64,000 nucleotides of DNA from Dolichospermum flos-aquae CCAP 1403/13F. Lineage in GTDB: Bacteria > Cyanobacteriota > Cyanobacteriia > Cyanobacteriales > Nostocaceae. Shown one piece after another: positions 27,854-36,973 of the stretch; position 1 is the stretch's first letter; each line of letters opens with the position of its first letter. Position numbers and translations under genes: made by a program. The notes under the pieces were generated by a model that had not been told where the DNA came from, did no database searches, and worked only from the letters and a program-made list of their open reading frames with translations. Location of the stretch: positions 4,010,001 to 4,074,000 of the forward strand of contig NZ_CP051206.1 in NCBI RefSeq assembly GCF_012516395.1, given 5' to 3'.

Positions 27854-28338
27854 TAGTCATTAGTCATTAGTCAGTGGTCAGTGGTCATTAAACACATATT
27901 ACCTGTGATCTATTACCCTTATCTATTACCAGTCGCAAGAACATTTATCTATTTTTTTTAACCTCAATATAGGTTTGTTCGTACCTAATGTAGTCGGGGC
28001 AATGTATAAGCTTAACGGACTTGCTTGCATAATTTGGCATTTTGGAAATTCATATCCTCATTTTAGATTAGCCTAAAAAGACTGTTTATATTTGTCTTCC
28101 GTAAATCTAGGAATCTAGTTTTTGGTAAAATTGCCAAAAATATTAAATTTTAGTTAAAAATCACAAAATAGTCCCAATATAGGCTATTTAACTCTATAGC
28201 CTGTAATTATTGCCCAAAAAATTCTGTAAGTGTTTATCACTGAGATGAAATTTCCATCAATGCTAAAATTAGTCTCTGGCTTTATTTACAAAAGTTAATT
28301 TATTCAGGTCATCCCCATAATTCCTCCAGGTTAATAAA
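27854..28338. promoter_or_regulatory. Intergenic region upstream of divergent kinase and egtB genes
   Basis: The 485-bp gap begins with 7-bp repeats (TTAGTCA and TCAGTGG units, about 27852-27890) and then AT-rich DNA without a recognisable gene. It must carry the promoters of both divergent genes. I could not assign specific operators. Confidence 0.45.
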
Positions 28339-29661
28339 ATGACAGATGCTCATATTCCCCAACTCGATAATTGTAGTTCCACAACCCTACTCAAATATTT
28401 TGAAAATTCCTGGGAACTGGAAGAAACCTTAATGAAGAGTTTGGTTAAAGAAGAAACATTTTATCTAAATCCCGATCCTTTAAGAAATAAATTAATTTTC
28501 TATCTTGGACATCCGGCTGTTTTTTATATTAACAAATTAATTCAAGTGGGATTAATAAAAAGTCGGATTAATCTCCAATATGAAACTCTATTTGAAATAG
28601 GAGTTGATCCAGAAACACCAGCAGAACTAGAGGTAGCCATTCAAAGAGTCAACTGGCCTGATATCAAAAAAGTTTGGGAATATCGAAACAAAGCCAGAGC
28701 AGAAATTACCACAATCATTAATAAGACTCCTTTAGATTTACCCATTCATCAACAGCATCCTATTTGGGCTTTATTAATGGGAATAGAACATAGTCGTATT
28801 CATGTCGAAACCTCTTCCATGCTGCTGCGTCAATTACCCGTTGAGAACTTAAAACGTCCCCAAGGATGGAATTATGCACCGACTAATGGAGAAATTCCCC
28901 ATCATCAAATGCGAGAAGTTCCTGGTGGTGTAGTAAAATTAGGAAAACGCCAAGATGATTTAACTTTTGGTTGGGATAGTGAATATGGTCATTTAGAAGT
29001 TGAAGTAAAACCATTTTTAGCAAGTCAATATCTCATTACCAATGGAGAATTTTTAGAATTTGTCCAAGCCGGTGGTTATAATAATGTAAATTATTGGCAT
29101 ACTGAATCTTGGACATGGAAACAACTCTACAATATCCAATATCCCAAATTCTGGATACACCAAGAAAATAACTATCGCTATCGTGCTACATTTGATGAAC
29201 TAGATTTACCTTTAGATTGGCCTGTAGAAGTTAACCATTATGAAGCCATGGCATTTTGTCGGTGGAAAGGTAAAAATACTCGGTTAATGACAGAAGCAGA
29301 ATGGCATCAAGCCTTAAAAATATCTGAAGATTCCAGTTTAGCAAATAACTATAATCTTAACTTACAATTTATTTCTCCCACGCCTGTAGGAATGTTTTCA
29401 GAAAATCATCAATCTGGACTTTATGACCTACGGGGTAATGTCTGGGAATGGTTAGGGGAAACATTCAAACCCTTACCAGGATTTAAAACTCACCATCTTT
29501 ATGAGGATCAATCTGCACCCTTTTTTGATGATAAACATTTTATGATGTTGGGTGGTTCTTGGGCAACGAATGGTACAATGGCTTTACCTTGTTATCGTAA
29601 CTGGTTTCGTCCTTATTTTTATCAGCACGTCGGTTTTAGAGTTGCTGAAAGTTTGGATTAA
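28339..29661 (+). CDS. egtB: OvoA-type EgtB: iron-dependent thiohistidine sulfoxide synthase
   Basis: The protein has 440 residues. The N-terminal DinB-like domain has the OvoA-type signature DPLRNKLIFYLGHPAVFYINK at 46-66 with H58, and the iron ligands H151, H155 and E157 in HSRIHVE (H-x3-H-x-E). The C-terminal formylglycine-generating-enzyme-like fold (about 190-437) includes GLYDLRGNVWEW and GGSWAT. OvoA couples cysteine and histidine at C5; actinobacterial EgtB uses trimethylhistidine at C2. Published work described cyanobacterial enzymes of OvoA descent that make ergothioneine. The C-terminal methyltransferase of true OvoA is absent and egtD follows, so ergothioneine is the likelier product. 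No egtA-like gene is present, consistent with cysteine as the direct sulfur donor. Confidence 0.82.
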   Translation: MTDAHIPQLDNCSSTTLLKYFENSWELEETLMKSLVKEETFYLNPDPLRNKLIFYLGHPAVFYINKLIQVGLIKSRINLQYETLFEIGVDPETPAELEVAIQRVNWPDIKKVWEYRNKARAEITTIINKTPLDLPIHQQHPIWALLMGIEHSRIHVETSSMLLRQLPVENLKRPQGWNYAPTNGEIPHHQMREVPGGVVKLGKRQDDLTFGWDSEYGHLEVEVKPFLASQYLITNGEFLEFVQAGGYNNVNYWHTESWTWKQLYNIQYPKFWIHQENNYRYRATFDELDLPLDWPVEVNHYEAMAFCRWKGKNTRLMTEAEWHQALKISEDSSLANNYNLNLQFISPTPVGMFSENHQSGLYDLRGNVWEWLGETFKPLPGFKTHHLYEDQSAPFFDDKHFMMLGGSWATNGTMALPCYRNWFRPYFYQHVGFRVAESLD

Positions 29662-29669
29662 TAAAATCG

Positions 29670-29734
29670 AGATCTCCGACTTCTTTTTTTATTTTGTGAA
29701 TAAATTATCAATTGATATCAGAAGTCGGGGATCT
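29670..29734. repeat. GATCCCCGACTTCTT palindrome, long-loop form
   Basis: AGATCTCCGACTTCTT and AGAAGTCGGGGATCT are separated by about 35 bp containing ATAAATTATCA. It starts 8 bp after the egtB stop and lies within the egtB-egtD gap. The only other long-loop copy, at 48352, carries the same ATAAATTATCA motif. Confidence 0.75.
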
Positions 29735-29760
29735 TATAATCACTCTAGAGGATTTAGAAA

Positions 29761-30738
29761 ATGATTGCACAGCCTTTAACAGTTTTAGATCATCATTATC
29801 AAGAGTTAAGTATTGATGGCAAGGATGTTATTAAGGGGTTAACTGAAAAACTGAAAAGTTTACCTCCCAAATATTTTTATGATGATCCTGGTTCTCAATT
29901 ATTTGAAAAAATTTGTGAGTTACCAGAATATTATCCGACTCGCACAGAAGCCTGGATTTTACAACAATACGCTGATGAAATTGCTGCAATTACAAATTGT
30001 TGTGAGTTGATAGAATTAGGTAGTGGTAGTTCTACGAAAACTCAAGCTTTATTAACGGCTTATCAAAAAATTGCTAATTCTTGTAGATATCTTCCTATTG
30101 ATGTTAGTGGGGGTATTCTGAAAACTAGTGTTTTGCAGTTGCAAGAGAAGTATCCTGATATTGCTATTCATGGGTTATTAGGAACTTATGAACAGGCTTT
30201 GGTTCATCTAGAATCGAATTATTTACAATCACGGATGTTGTTTTTTCTGGGAAGTTCATTAGGGAATTTTAATCAGGAAGAATGTGATATTTTCTTAAAT
30301 CAAGTTTCTCGAACCTTACAACCAGGAGATTACTTTCTGCTAGGGATTGATTTACAAAAGCCCCAGGATATTTTAGAAGCTGCTTATAATGATAGTCAGG
30401 AAGTGACTGCTGCTTTTAATTTGAATATGCTTTCTCATTTAAATTGGCGGTTTCAAGGTAATTTTGATATCAGTTTGTTTAAACATCAAGCGGTTTATAA
30501 TCAAGTTGATCATCAAATTGAAATGTATTTACATTGCCAAAAAAGCCATTGGGTATCTTTAGAACTTTTGGATTTAAAGATTTCCTTTGAAGCCGGAGAA
30601 AGTATCCTTACAGAAATTTCTCGTAAGTTTAATTTAGCAACAATGGAAAAAAACTTGTCAGATAAAGGATTGAAAACTGTGAAAACTTGGACAGATGAAA
30701 AAGGCTGGTTTGGATTGATTCTTTGTCAAGTTGAATAA
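29761..30738 (+). CDS. egtD: L-histidine N-alpha-methyltransferase
   Basis: EgtD transfers three methyl groups from S-adenosylmethionine to histidine, giving hercynine, the EgtB substrate. The 325-residue length fits. Family features are LPPKYFYDDPGSQLFEKIC near residues 34-52, PEYYPTRTEAWIL near 55, the SAM loop ELGSGSSTKT near 83, YLPIDVSGGIL near 110 and FFLGSSLGNF near 160. The C-terminal domain contains TCxxSKKY-like ESILTEISRKFN. It sits 99 bp after egtB, with a palindrome between, so the two may form an attenuated operon. Confidence 0.9.
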   Translation: MIAQPLTVLDHHYQELSIDGKDVIKGLTEKLKSLPPKYFYDDPGSQLFEKICELPEYYPTRTEAWILQQYADEIAAITNCCELIELGSGSSTKTQALLTAYQKIANSCRYLPIDVSGGILKTSVLQLQEKYPDIAIHGLLGTYEQALVHLESNYLQSRMLFFLGSSLGNFNQEECDIFLNQVSRTLQPGDYFLLGIDLQKPQDILEAAYNDSQEVTAAFNLNMLSHLNWRFQGNFDISLFKHQAVYNQVDHQIEMYLHCQKSHWVSLELLDLKISFEAGESILTEISRKFNLATMEKNLSDKGLKTVKTWTDEKGWFGLILCQVE

Positions 30739-30871
30739 TTTTGATTCTCATATCAGCATTCAGTTAAGAAGATTTAGGAAAATTTATAAAATTATGAATG
30801 CTGATTATTTACTTTGCAATTCCAGATTTTTTTTATTGTCAAATTAATTTCATTAATTTACTAGGTGAGTT

Positions 30872-31627
30872 ATGAATAAATTTCTGCTGCCTTTATCAGA
30901 TTTAGATAAGCAAAATTTTTCTAAAGGTTATTGTATCATAGATAATTTCTTGTCTCCTCAACAATGTCAAGATTTATTAGGATTAATTACTGAATATAGA
31001 AACAACCATAAAATACCAGAAGTTCTTAGAGATAAAGCACAAAAAGATAGCAGATCCCTTCATTACTTGGTTATTAATGGAGTACAGATAGAAACTCATT
31101 TATCAAAGATTTGGCATATATATCATGATGTAAATGATGTTGTTAAAAATTTAAGCGCACATCATTTAACAATTTTAGATAATAAACGAGTAGGACTAAA
31201 TATTAATATTATGAAAGGAGGTTGTGAATATCGCTGGCACTATGATAGAAACGCAATTACAGTAATTTTGTATTTAAATGAAGTGCAGGGAGGAAATACT
31301 GAAGTTTATCCTAACTATCGCTTACATTTGGGAAAATATAAATACACTAAGCTGCAACAGAAATTAGACTTGTTACTACAAACAAATTTTATTTGGCGTT
31401 TATTTAGCAAAAAACATATAGTAGAACCACGTCAAGGTAGAATTTTAATTATGCAAGCAGATAAATGTTTGCATAGCGTTAGTTCAGTTGATGGAGATCA
31501 AGAGAGAATCAATATCATTATGGCTTATGACTACCTAAACAATCATTCTCCTATCGAAAAGCATCTTGATTCTTATCTTTATACTCAAGAAGAATCTGTT
31601 TACCAAGATCCAAATTATTTGGGGTAG
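30872..31627 (+). CDS. 2-oxoglutarate/Fe(II)-dependent dioxygenase
   Basis: The 251-residue protein has the double-stranded beta-helix signature of prolyl-4-hydroxylase-type enzymes: H123-Y-D125 (RWHYDRNAITVILYLN), distal H201 (KCLHSV) and R212 for 2-oxoglutarate. The segment GGNTEVYPNYRLHLG is unusually followed by about 30 residues before the distal histidine, longer than in small P4H proteins. It should hydroxylate or otherwise oxidise a substrate using O2 and 2-oxoglutarate. Its position 133 bp after egtD suggests a possible ergothioneine-related or peptide substrate; this is inference only. Confidence 0.75.
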   Translation: MNKFLLPLSDLDKQNFSKGYCIIDNFLSPQQCQDLLGLITEYRNNHKIPEVLRDKAQKDSRSLHYLVINGVQIETHLSKIWHIYHDVNDVVKNLSAHHLTILDNKRVGLNINIMKGGCEYRWHYDRNAITVILYLNEVQGGNTEVYPNYRLHLGKYKYTKLQQKLDLLLQTNFIWRLFSKKHIVEPRQGRILIMQADKCLHSVSSVDGDQERINIIMAYDYLNNHSPIEKHLDSYLYTQEESVYQDPNYLG

Positions 31628-31690
31628 CTGAGAATTTATATATTTTGTCAGTGATTTAAAAACTCATAGATTTAAAAGGAGTTTATAACC

Positions 31691-32185
31691 ATGAAACCAA
31701 ATCCTATTCCTCCACAACCAGGACAAGAATCTGTTTGGGACTATCCCCGACCAGCAATTTTACAGGATACTGACAAACATATAAAAGTGATTTTCAATGA
31801 TATTATTTTAGCCGAAACACATCAAGCAAAAAGGGTTTTGGAAACCAGTCATCCTCCTAGTTATTATATTCCTGCTGAAGATTTTAAAGCAGAATATTTG
31901 ATAGCCACACCTAGAAAAACTATGTGTGAATGGAAAGGTATATGTCAATATTACGATGTTTCTGTAGGAGATAAATATGTAAATAATGCTGTTTGGAAAT
32001 ATATTCAGACTACTCCTAGTTTTAGCTCAATTCAAGAATACTACGGTTTGTATGTCAGTTTAATGGATGCTTGTTATGTGAATGATGAATTAGTTAAAGC
32101 GCAAACAGGTGATTTTTACGGAGGGTGGATAACTTCTGATATTGTTGGACCATTTAAAGGTGAACCAGGAACTATGTGGTGGTAA
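31691..32185 (+). CDS. DUF427 domain protein
   Basis: The 164-residue soluble protein matches the DUF427 fold: DYPRPAILQDTDKHIKVIFND near residues 18-38, then the paired beta strands ending in HPPSYYIPAEDF and TPRKTMCEWKGICQYYDV, and a C-terminal half with YVSLMDACYVNDELV and a final FKGEPGTMWW. The biochemical function of the family is not known. An AAAAGGAG ribosome-binding site precedes the ATG. It begins 63 bp after the dioxygenase and is probably in the same transcription unit. Confidence 0.8.
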   Translation: MKPNPIPPQPGQESVWDYPRPAILQDTDKHIKVIFNDIILAETHQAKRVLETSHPPSYYIPAEDFKAEYLIATPRKTMCEWKGICQYYDVSVGDKYVNNAVWKYIQTTPSFSSIQEYYGLYVSLMDACYVNDELVKAQTGDFYGGWITSDIVGPFKGEPGTMWW

Positions 32186-32289
32186 AGGATAAATTTATCT
32201 GAGTTTATCTGCGTCTATCCTCTTCTACCTGTGGTTAATTCTTTTTTCGGTGTACCTCACTTGGATGAGAATCGCTATATTACTGGTTG

Positions 32290-32298
32290 TGATATAAT
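32290..32298 (+). promoter_or_regulatory. Extended -10 promoter of MNT/HEPN pair
   Basis: TGATATAAT is an extended -10 element (TG-n-TATAAT), 53 bp before the MNT start codon. No good -35 is at standard spacing. Confidence 0.5.
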
Positions 32299-32351
32299 AG
32301 TGTTTGTAGACCGAAACCCAATCATTTGAAACCAAAGGAATGATTTAAGCA

Positions 32352-32675
32352 ATGAACAAATCACAGCTTAATTTGATATTACAAGAAGTTAAACAAGCTT
32401 TGCAAAAACTTTATCAAAACCAACTGGAAGCAATTATTTTATATGGTTCTCAAGCGAGGGAAGACGCTAAAGAATTTTCTGATATTGATATTCTGGTTGT
32501 TCTGAAATCAGAGATTAACCCCTATCATGAAATTGATAAAACCAGTCAAATAATTTCAACTATTTGTCTAAACAACGATGTTGTTATTTCTCGTCACTTT
32601 ATCTCTTCAGCAAAGTTTGAAAATGAAAATACTCCCTTTAATTATAATGTCAAAAAAGAAGGTATTTTTCTATGA
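32352..32675 (+). CDS. MNT-type nucleotidyltransferase antitoxin
   Basis: The 107-residue protein is a minimal nucleotidyltransferase with the motif G-S-x10-D-x-D (YGSQAREDAKEFSDIDILVV) at about residues 34-54. In characterised MntA/HepT pairs, the nucleotidyltransferase adenylylates and silences the HEPN toxin. Its stop overlaps the start of the HEPN gene by 4 bp (ATGA), typical of a two-gene toxin-antitoxin operon. Confidence 0.85.
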   Translation: MNKSQLNLILQEVKQALQKLYQNQLEAIILYGSQAREDAKEFSDIDILVVLKSEINPYHEIDKTSQIISTICLNNDVVISRHFISSAKFENENTPFNYNVKKEGIFL

Positions 32676-33049
32676 TATCGGAGGAGCAAAAATTTATAAG
32701 AAAAGCTAAAGAAAGTTTACTAGCTTCTGAAATTCTAGCAGAAAATAAATTATATAACTTTGCTGCTTCCAGAGCTTATTATACCATGTTTTATATTGCC
32801 GAAGCCTTTTTGTGGCAGCAAGGGTTAACTTTTTCAAGTCATTCTGCTGTGATTTCATGTTTCGGTCGAGAAGTTGTTAAAAAGGGAATTGTTCCCCTTG
32901 AATTTCACCGTTATCTGATTGATGCTCAAGATAAAAGAACACAAGGAGATTACAGTATTGATGATACCCTTCAGTTGAGTGAGCAAAATGTGAGAATTTT
33001 GATTGAACAAAGTAAAAAATTTATTGAAATTCCCGAGAAAACCTTATAA
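32672..33049 (+). CDS. HEPN domain protein, partner of MNT
   Basis: The 125-residue helical protein fits the UPF0332-like HEPN group: ILAENKLYNFAASRAYYTMFYIAEAFL near residues 17-43 and AQDKRTQGDY near 95. A canonical R-x4-6-H ribonuclease motif is not obvious, so toxin activity is uncertain. It is translationally coupled to the MNT gene. The 3' end has a diverged duplicate at 36901-36963. Confidence 0.8.
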   Translation: MISEEQKFIRKAKESLLASEILAENKLYNFAASRAYYTMFYIAEAFLWQQGLTFSSHSAVISCFGREVVKKGIVPLEFHRYLIDAQDKRTQGDYSIDDTLQLSEQNVRILIEQSKKFIEIPEKTL

Positions 33050-33090
33050 AAAATTTTATATTTTTGAGAATCAAACATCTGAATATTATA

Positions 33091-33192
33091 ATTGTTGAGA
33101 TTTTAACCACTCACTGACAACTCTTTCCACTGGTTGAGATTGGTTATCTACTTGATAATTCATCTTTTGGATTGCAGTTGTAGAAATTTTAC
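33091..33192 (-). pseudogene. Duplicated 3' tail of the opu permease-binding protein gene
   Basis: These 102 bases match 36979-37080 at 98 positions. On the minus strand they encode the final residues (TTAIQKMNYQVDNQSQPVE... EWLKSQQL) of the betaine-type transporter gene, with one visible substitution (K to R), but the rest of the gene is missing. The match stops at 33192, where a different interspersed repeat begins. It is a truncated copy at a rearrangement junction. Confidence 0.9.
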
Positions 33193-33245
33193 ATCTCACT
33201 TCGTTCCATATGGCTAACGCCAGGCAACGCTTACGCAATGACATT
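33193..33245. repeat. Interspersed repeat at rearrangement junction
   Basis: The sequence contains CTCACTTCGTTCC, then GGCTAACGCCAGGC and ACGCTTACGCAATGACA. GC-rich cassettes of this wording are dispersed widely in Nostocales genomes. It lies exactly where the duplicated opu tail ends. Bases 33246-33390 beyond it hold no gene I can see. Confidence 0.55.
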
Positions 33246-33390
33246 GTGTAATTAATTCTGTCTCACTACTTAGTATTAGCAAGCGATCGCACTATAGTCT
33301 CTGAGTGAAAAAAGAACCAGAGAGAAGAAAATATAGAAATTCTGATCTTCTTCCCTGGTTAATGATCAATTCAATTCCAATACTTGTCGG

Positions 33391-36300
33391 TTATTGAAAA
33401 ACAAAGTTGGTATTGATATCCAAACCGGTAACGCCATTAACAATAGCAACAGTTTGACCAAGTAACCCGATTTCCGTATTCCCATTGAGAACATTGAGAG
33501 TCAAACTGCTAGAGGAAATACCAAGAACACCGATGACATCAGTGCCTTTTTGGAAGTCAAGCACAGTATTAGCAGCTTTGGGTAGTTCAGCATTGACAAT
33601 CCAGAATTGGTCAGCGCCAGCACCACCGGAAATTAAGTTACCACCACCAAGACTAACGTAGAATTTATCATTGCCATCACCGCCGAGGGCGCGACCATTA
33701 GAACCAAGGTAGAAGGTGTCATCACCCACACCACCTGAGAGGCGATAGCCGCTTACATCTCTCGCTTCAAGGTGATCATTGCCAGAGCTACCAAACACAA
33801 CGTCATTATTGCCAGCGAAAATTGTGTCATTACCGCTACCAGAATCTATGCGGTTACGTCCTGCAATGGGAGAAGATACTGTTTGTGCTTCAATTTCATC
33901 ATTACCAGCGCCAGTGAACACAGTATCATTAATCCCATCAAAGGTAGTATTAGCTGCACCAGCAATTAATATATCAGCACCAGTTGTTCCTGATACTACC
34001 TGAGTTGCTTGTTGAGATGCCGCAAATTCGGGTGTCACACCAAACATAGTTTGGTACATGACATTGTAAATCTCGGTGTTGTCCAAGGTGCTGGATAGTT
34101 TATCTGCATTCATCCCATGGGCTTTAGCAACAATGCTACCAGGGAAATCGGGAGTACCGACCCAAGCTACACCGAAGTTACCCATTGGTCCATCAATGCT
34201 GCTTTTAGCTGCGAAGGGTTTCCAAGGATCTGCAACTGTGCCTGTACTACCATTAACACCATCTAAAACTGCCTGATTTGTATTAGTTGTAGTGGGGTTA
34301 ACACGAATAAATGGCGCACTAGGCTCAGTATCCGCTAGTGTAGGGCTAGAGGTAGAGTTACCAGCGGGACGGGTGTAAGGCTCAAATTGGAAAACTTGCA
34401 ATCCACCAGCATCGCTATCTGCGGTTGTGATCACCAAAGTATTAGGATCTTGGGTGTTGATGTAGTTCATGGCTACACCGATCGCTGCATCAGCCCGGCG
34501 AACAGCTTCAATAGTGCCAACTGCATTGTTGTTATTAGCAAAGTTGTCACTACCTTCCTCTTCCACTACCACAAAGAAACCATCAGGGTCTTTGTTGAGG
34601 ATTTTTAAAGACGCATCTAGCATCTCTGCTACTGTCGGTGCAGTGTTTAGGTAGAGAGGTAAGGGATTAGCAGTGTTTAATCCTAATTGTTCTTCCCTGC
34701 GATCGTCAAAGGTGTGGTTTGCAGCAAAAACTCCGAGTAACTTTGTGGAAGCAGTAGCACTTGCTACGGCAGTGTTCATTTGCGCTTCTGTGTAGACCAC
34801 AGTATAGCCCAAGGATTTTGCTAAATCAATCAGGTTAGTGGTGGGACGATCTTCGGCATCAGCGAAAGCAGCATCAATTGCGGCGGTAACGTGAAAACCA
34901 GTAGTACCTTTAGGTAAGAGGTAAACTTCACCGCCGGCCATGATGATCTGAGTGCCAGAACGAATCACCTGTTCGGCAATTTCGGCGGTTTTATCACGGG
35001 CGCGGATGGTGTTGCCAACGCGGTTAGTGGTGGCAGCAGCAAAAGCGGCTGTTCCCGGTTCACCAATATGACCTGATTGAATAAGGGCGGTTGCTTTACC
35101 AGCGGCGATCGCTTCTTCTAAAATTGTGTAGCCAACTTTACCAGAAGCAGGAGTAATAATAGATTGGTCTTCATTCAAGCCAAAGGACTCGTTGAATACC
35201 TTCACACCGTTAGCATGGGTGACAGCCCCGGCATTGGAAGTACCAGTTAACTGGTTTTCCATGTGTCCTAGATAGACACCTGCATTGGACATCTTGTCCC
35301 AGTTGAGCCTACCATCAGGACCAAGATCAACATTGCGGGTTGCCATGTAGTGAGAAGGACTTGTACCATCTGGATGGATAAAAATCACATTCCCAGTTGA
35401 CTTGGTAGCTTTGGGGGCTGGTGTGGGGTCAGGATTCCGAGATACCAATTCCTTATTGAATAGAGTCTCGTACATCAACTCATAGATCTTGGTATTATCC
35501 AAGGTTGCAGGTAATTTATCTGCATTTAAACCATGAGCTTTAGAAACAATAGAACCGGAAAAATCAGGTGTACCAGCCCAACCAATACCAAACTTGAACA
35601 CATCACCACTAGCATCTGGTGCAGCTACAAAAGGCGCAGTGTTAGCACCAGTTTGACCATCTAAGGGTACGTTACGGTTCGTTGTAGTGGGGTTATTATT
35701 AACAGTACCTACGGTTGCACCAGTGCGGGGATCTACTACTTGCAAACCACCAGCATCACTATCAGCAGCAGTAACCATCAAGGTGTTAGGATGCTTTTTG
35801 ATAAATTCCATTGCTACACCAATGGCTGCATCTGTGCGGCGCAATCCTTCTAAAGTTCCAGCCGCGTTGTTGTTGTTCCCGAAGTTGTCTGTACCTTCCT
35901 CTTCCACAATGGCAATAGAACCATTCTTGAAGTTGGGGTGTTTTTCCATCAACTTCTGGGTTACATCCAGCATCTCGGCAATGGTGGGTGCTGTAGCCAG
36001 ATATAGTGGTAAATTGTTAGCTGCTAAAACTTCTTCAGGGCGATCGTTAAAAGTGTGAACAAGTGCAAATACACCTAATACTTTGGTTGGGGCTGTAGGT
36101 AAATTAAGTAAAGCTTTGAGTTCGTCTGCTGTATAAACAACTGTATAACCTTTGCTCTTTGCCAGTTCAATCAGGTTTTCCGTGGGGCGTTGCACAGGAC
36201 TGGTGCTAATACTATCCATTTGAGCAGCAGTTCCGTGAAAACCATTTGTACCAACGGGCAAAAGGTTCAGTTCACCACCACCCATGATAAAGTCAACGCC

Positions 36301-36756
36301 TGAGTTAATTACCTGTTTGGCAATTTCCGCAGTTTGGGCGCGAGGTACGGTGATACTTCCATTACCGTTAGTAATTTCCTGTGTCTTAGCAACAAAGGCG
36401 GCTGTACCAGGTTCATAGATCGCTCCAGATTGAACTAGGGCGGTAACTTTACCTGCATCTCTAGCTTCTTCAACAATGGTTTTGGTAGTTCCAGAAAGGG
36501 ATGTGATGGGTAAATTCCCTAGTTCATAACCAAAAGACTCCGCATAAACTTTAACGCCTGTAGCGTGAGTCACAGCACCAGCATTAGATGTTCCACCCAA
36601 CTGGTCTTCCATGTGACCGAGGTACACACCAGCATTGGACATCTTGTCCCAATTTAAACGTCCATCAGGACCCTTATCTATAAATCTTGCAACAGCATAG
36701 TGAGATGGACTAGTTCCATCTGGGTGCATGAAAATGACATGATTACCTGTTGTCAT
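33391..36756 (-). CDS. Atypical alkaline phosphatase, two tandem domains plus RTX-like tail
   Basis: I start at MTTGNHVIFMHPDG, with GAGAGG upstream; the ORF can extend four codons to a TTG. The 1121-residue protein contains two homologous phosphatase units, at about 1-440 and 452-920. Each begins with VIFxHPDGTSPSHY and carries TSNAGAVTHA, EEEGxDNFxNNNNA and TxADSDAGGLQV, consistent with the alkaline phosphatase superfamily metal sites. Residues about 935-1121 hold glycine/aspartate-rich RTX-like calcium repeats (GGDGNDKF, GGAGADQF). No Sec signal is seen; an RTX tail suggests type I secretion. Cyanobacterial PhoA-type enzymes of similar size are known. A possible Pho box lies upstream. Role: scavenging phosphate from phosphomonoesters outside the cell. 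Confidence 0.85.
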   Translation of the reverse strand: MTTGNHVIFMHPDGTSPSHYAVARFIDKGPDGRLNWDKMSNAGVYLGHMEDQLGGTSNAGAVTHATGVKVYAESFGYELGNLPITSLSGTTKTIVEEARDAGKVTALVQSGAIYEPGTAAFVAKTQEITNGNGSITVPRAQTAEIAKQVINSGVDFIMGGGELNLLPVGTNGFHGTAAQMDSISTSPVQRPTENLIELAKSKGYTVVYTADELKALLNLPTAPTKVLGVFALVHTFNDRPEEVLAANNLPLYLATAPTIAEMLDVTQKLMEKHPNFKNGSIAIVEEEGTDNFGNNNNAAGTLEGLRRTDAAIGVAMEFIKKHPNTLMVTAADSDAGGLQVVDPRTGATVGTVNNNPTTTNRNVPLDGQTGANTAPFVAAPDASGDVFKFGIGWAGTPDFSGSIVSKAHGLNADKLPATLDNTKIYELMYETLFNKELVSRNPDPTPAPKATKSTGNVIFIHPDGTSPSHYMATRNVDLGPDGRLNWDKMSNAGVYLGHMENQLTGTSNAGAVTHANGVKVFNESFGLNEDQSIITPASGKVGYTILEEAIAAGKATALIQSGHIGEPGTAAFAAATTNRVGNTIRARDKTAEIAEQVIRSGTQIIMAGGEVYLLPKGTTGFHVTAAIDAAFADAEDRPTTNLIDLAKSLGYTVVYTEAQMNTAVASATASTKLLGVFAANHTFDDRREEQLGLNTANPLPLYLNTAPTVAEMLDASLKILNKDPDGFFVVVEEEGSDNFANNNNAVGTIEAVRRADAAIGVAMNYINTQDPNTLVITTADSDAGGLQVFQFEPYTRPAGNSTSSPTLADTEPSAPFIRVNPTTTNTNQAVLDGVNGSTGTVADPWKPFAAKSSIDGPMGNFGVAWVGTPDFPGSIVAKAHGMNADKLSSTLDNTEIYNVMYQTMFGVTPEFAASQQATQVVSGTTGADILIAGAANTTFDGINDTVFTGAGNDEIEAQTVSSPIAGRNRIDSGSGNDTIFAGNNDVVFGSSGNDHLEARDVSGYRLSGGVGDDTFYLGSNGRALGGDGNDKFYVSLGGGNLISGGAGADQFWIVNAELPKAANTVLDFQKGTDVIGVLGISSSSLTLNVLNGNTEIGLLGQTVAIVNGVTGLDINTNFVFQ

Positions 36757-36813
36757 AAAACCTCTCAATTGGTTAGTTCAGTTTTTGCAAGTAATATTCA
36801 AATAATCATGCTT

Positions 36814-36844
36814 ATGTTAAGAAAGGTTACTGCAACAGGTTAAC
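36814..36844 (-). promoter_or_regulatory. Possible Pho box upstream of alkaline phosphatase
   Basis: On the minus strand, three octamers GTTAACCT, AGTAACCT and CTTAACAT resemble the repeated PyTTAAPyPyT unit of cyanobacterial Pho boxes. Their start-to-start spacings are 13 and 10 rather than a strict 11. They lie about 58-88 bp upstream of the ATG, a suitable place for a phosphate-starvation regulator. Confidence 0.45.
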
Positions 36845-36900
36845 TTAAATTTATTTAGGGATTGCTAAAAAAAATGTAACTTATTATGCTACATAATGAA

Positions 36901-36963
36901 TTACCAGAATATGGGATTAAACAAAGCAAAAAATTTATGGAAATTGCTGATAAAACTTTATAA
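36901..36963 (+). pseudogene. 3' remnant of a HEPN gene
   Basis: A frame ending at TAA 36963 reads LPEYGIKQSKKFMEIADKTL, which aligns with the end of the HEPN protein at 33049 (LIEQSKKFIEIPEKTL). No start or upstream body exists. Together with the opu tail it shows that both flanks of the phosphatase region carry the same HEPN-end/opu-end pair. Confidence 0.75.
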
Positions 36964-36973
36964 GTTTTAAAAA

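Noticed and set aside
33772-36058. Several plus-strand ORFs opposite the alkaline phosphatase gene
   Set aside because: They arise from codon composition of the conserved minus-strand gene and have no independent starts or motifs.
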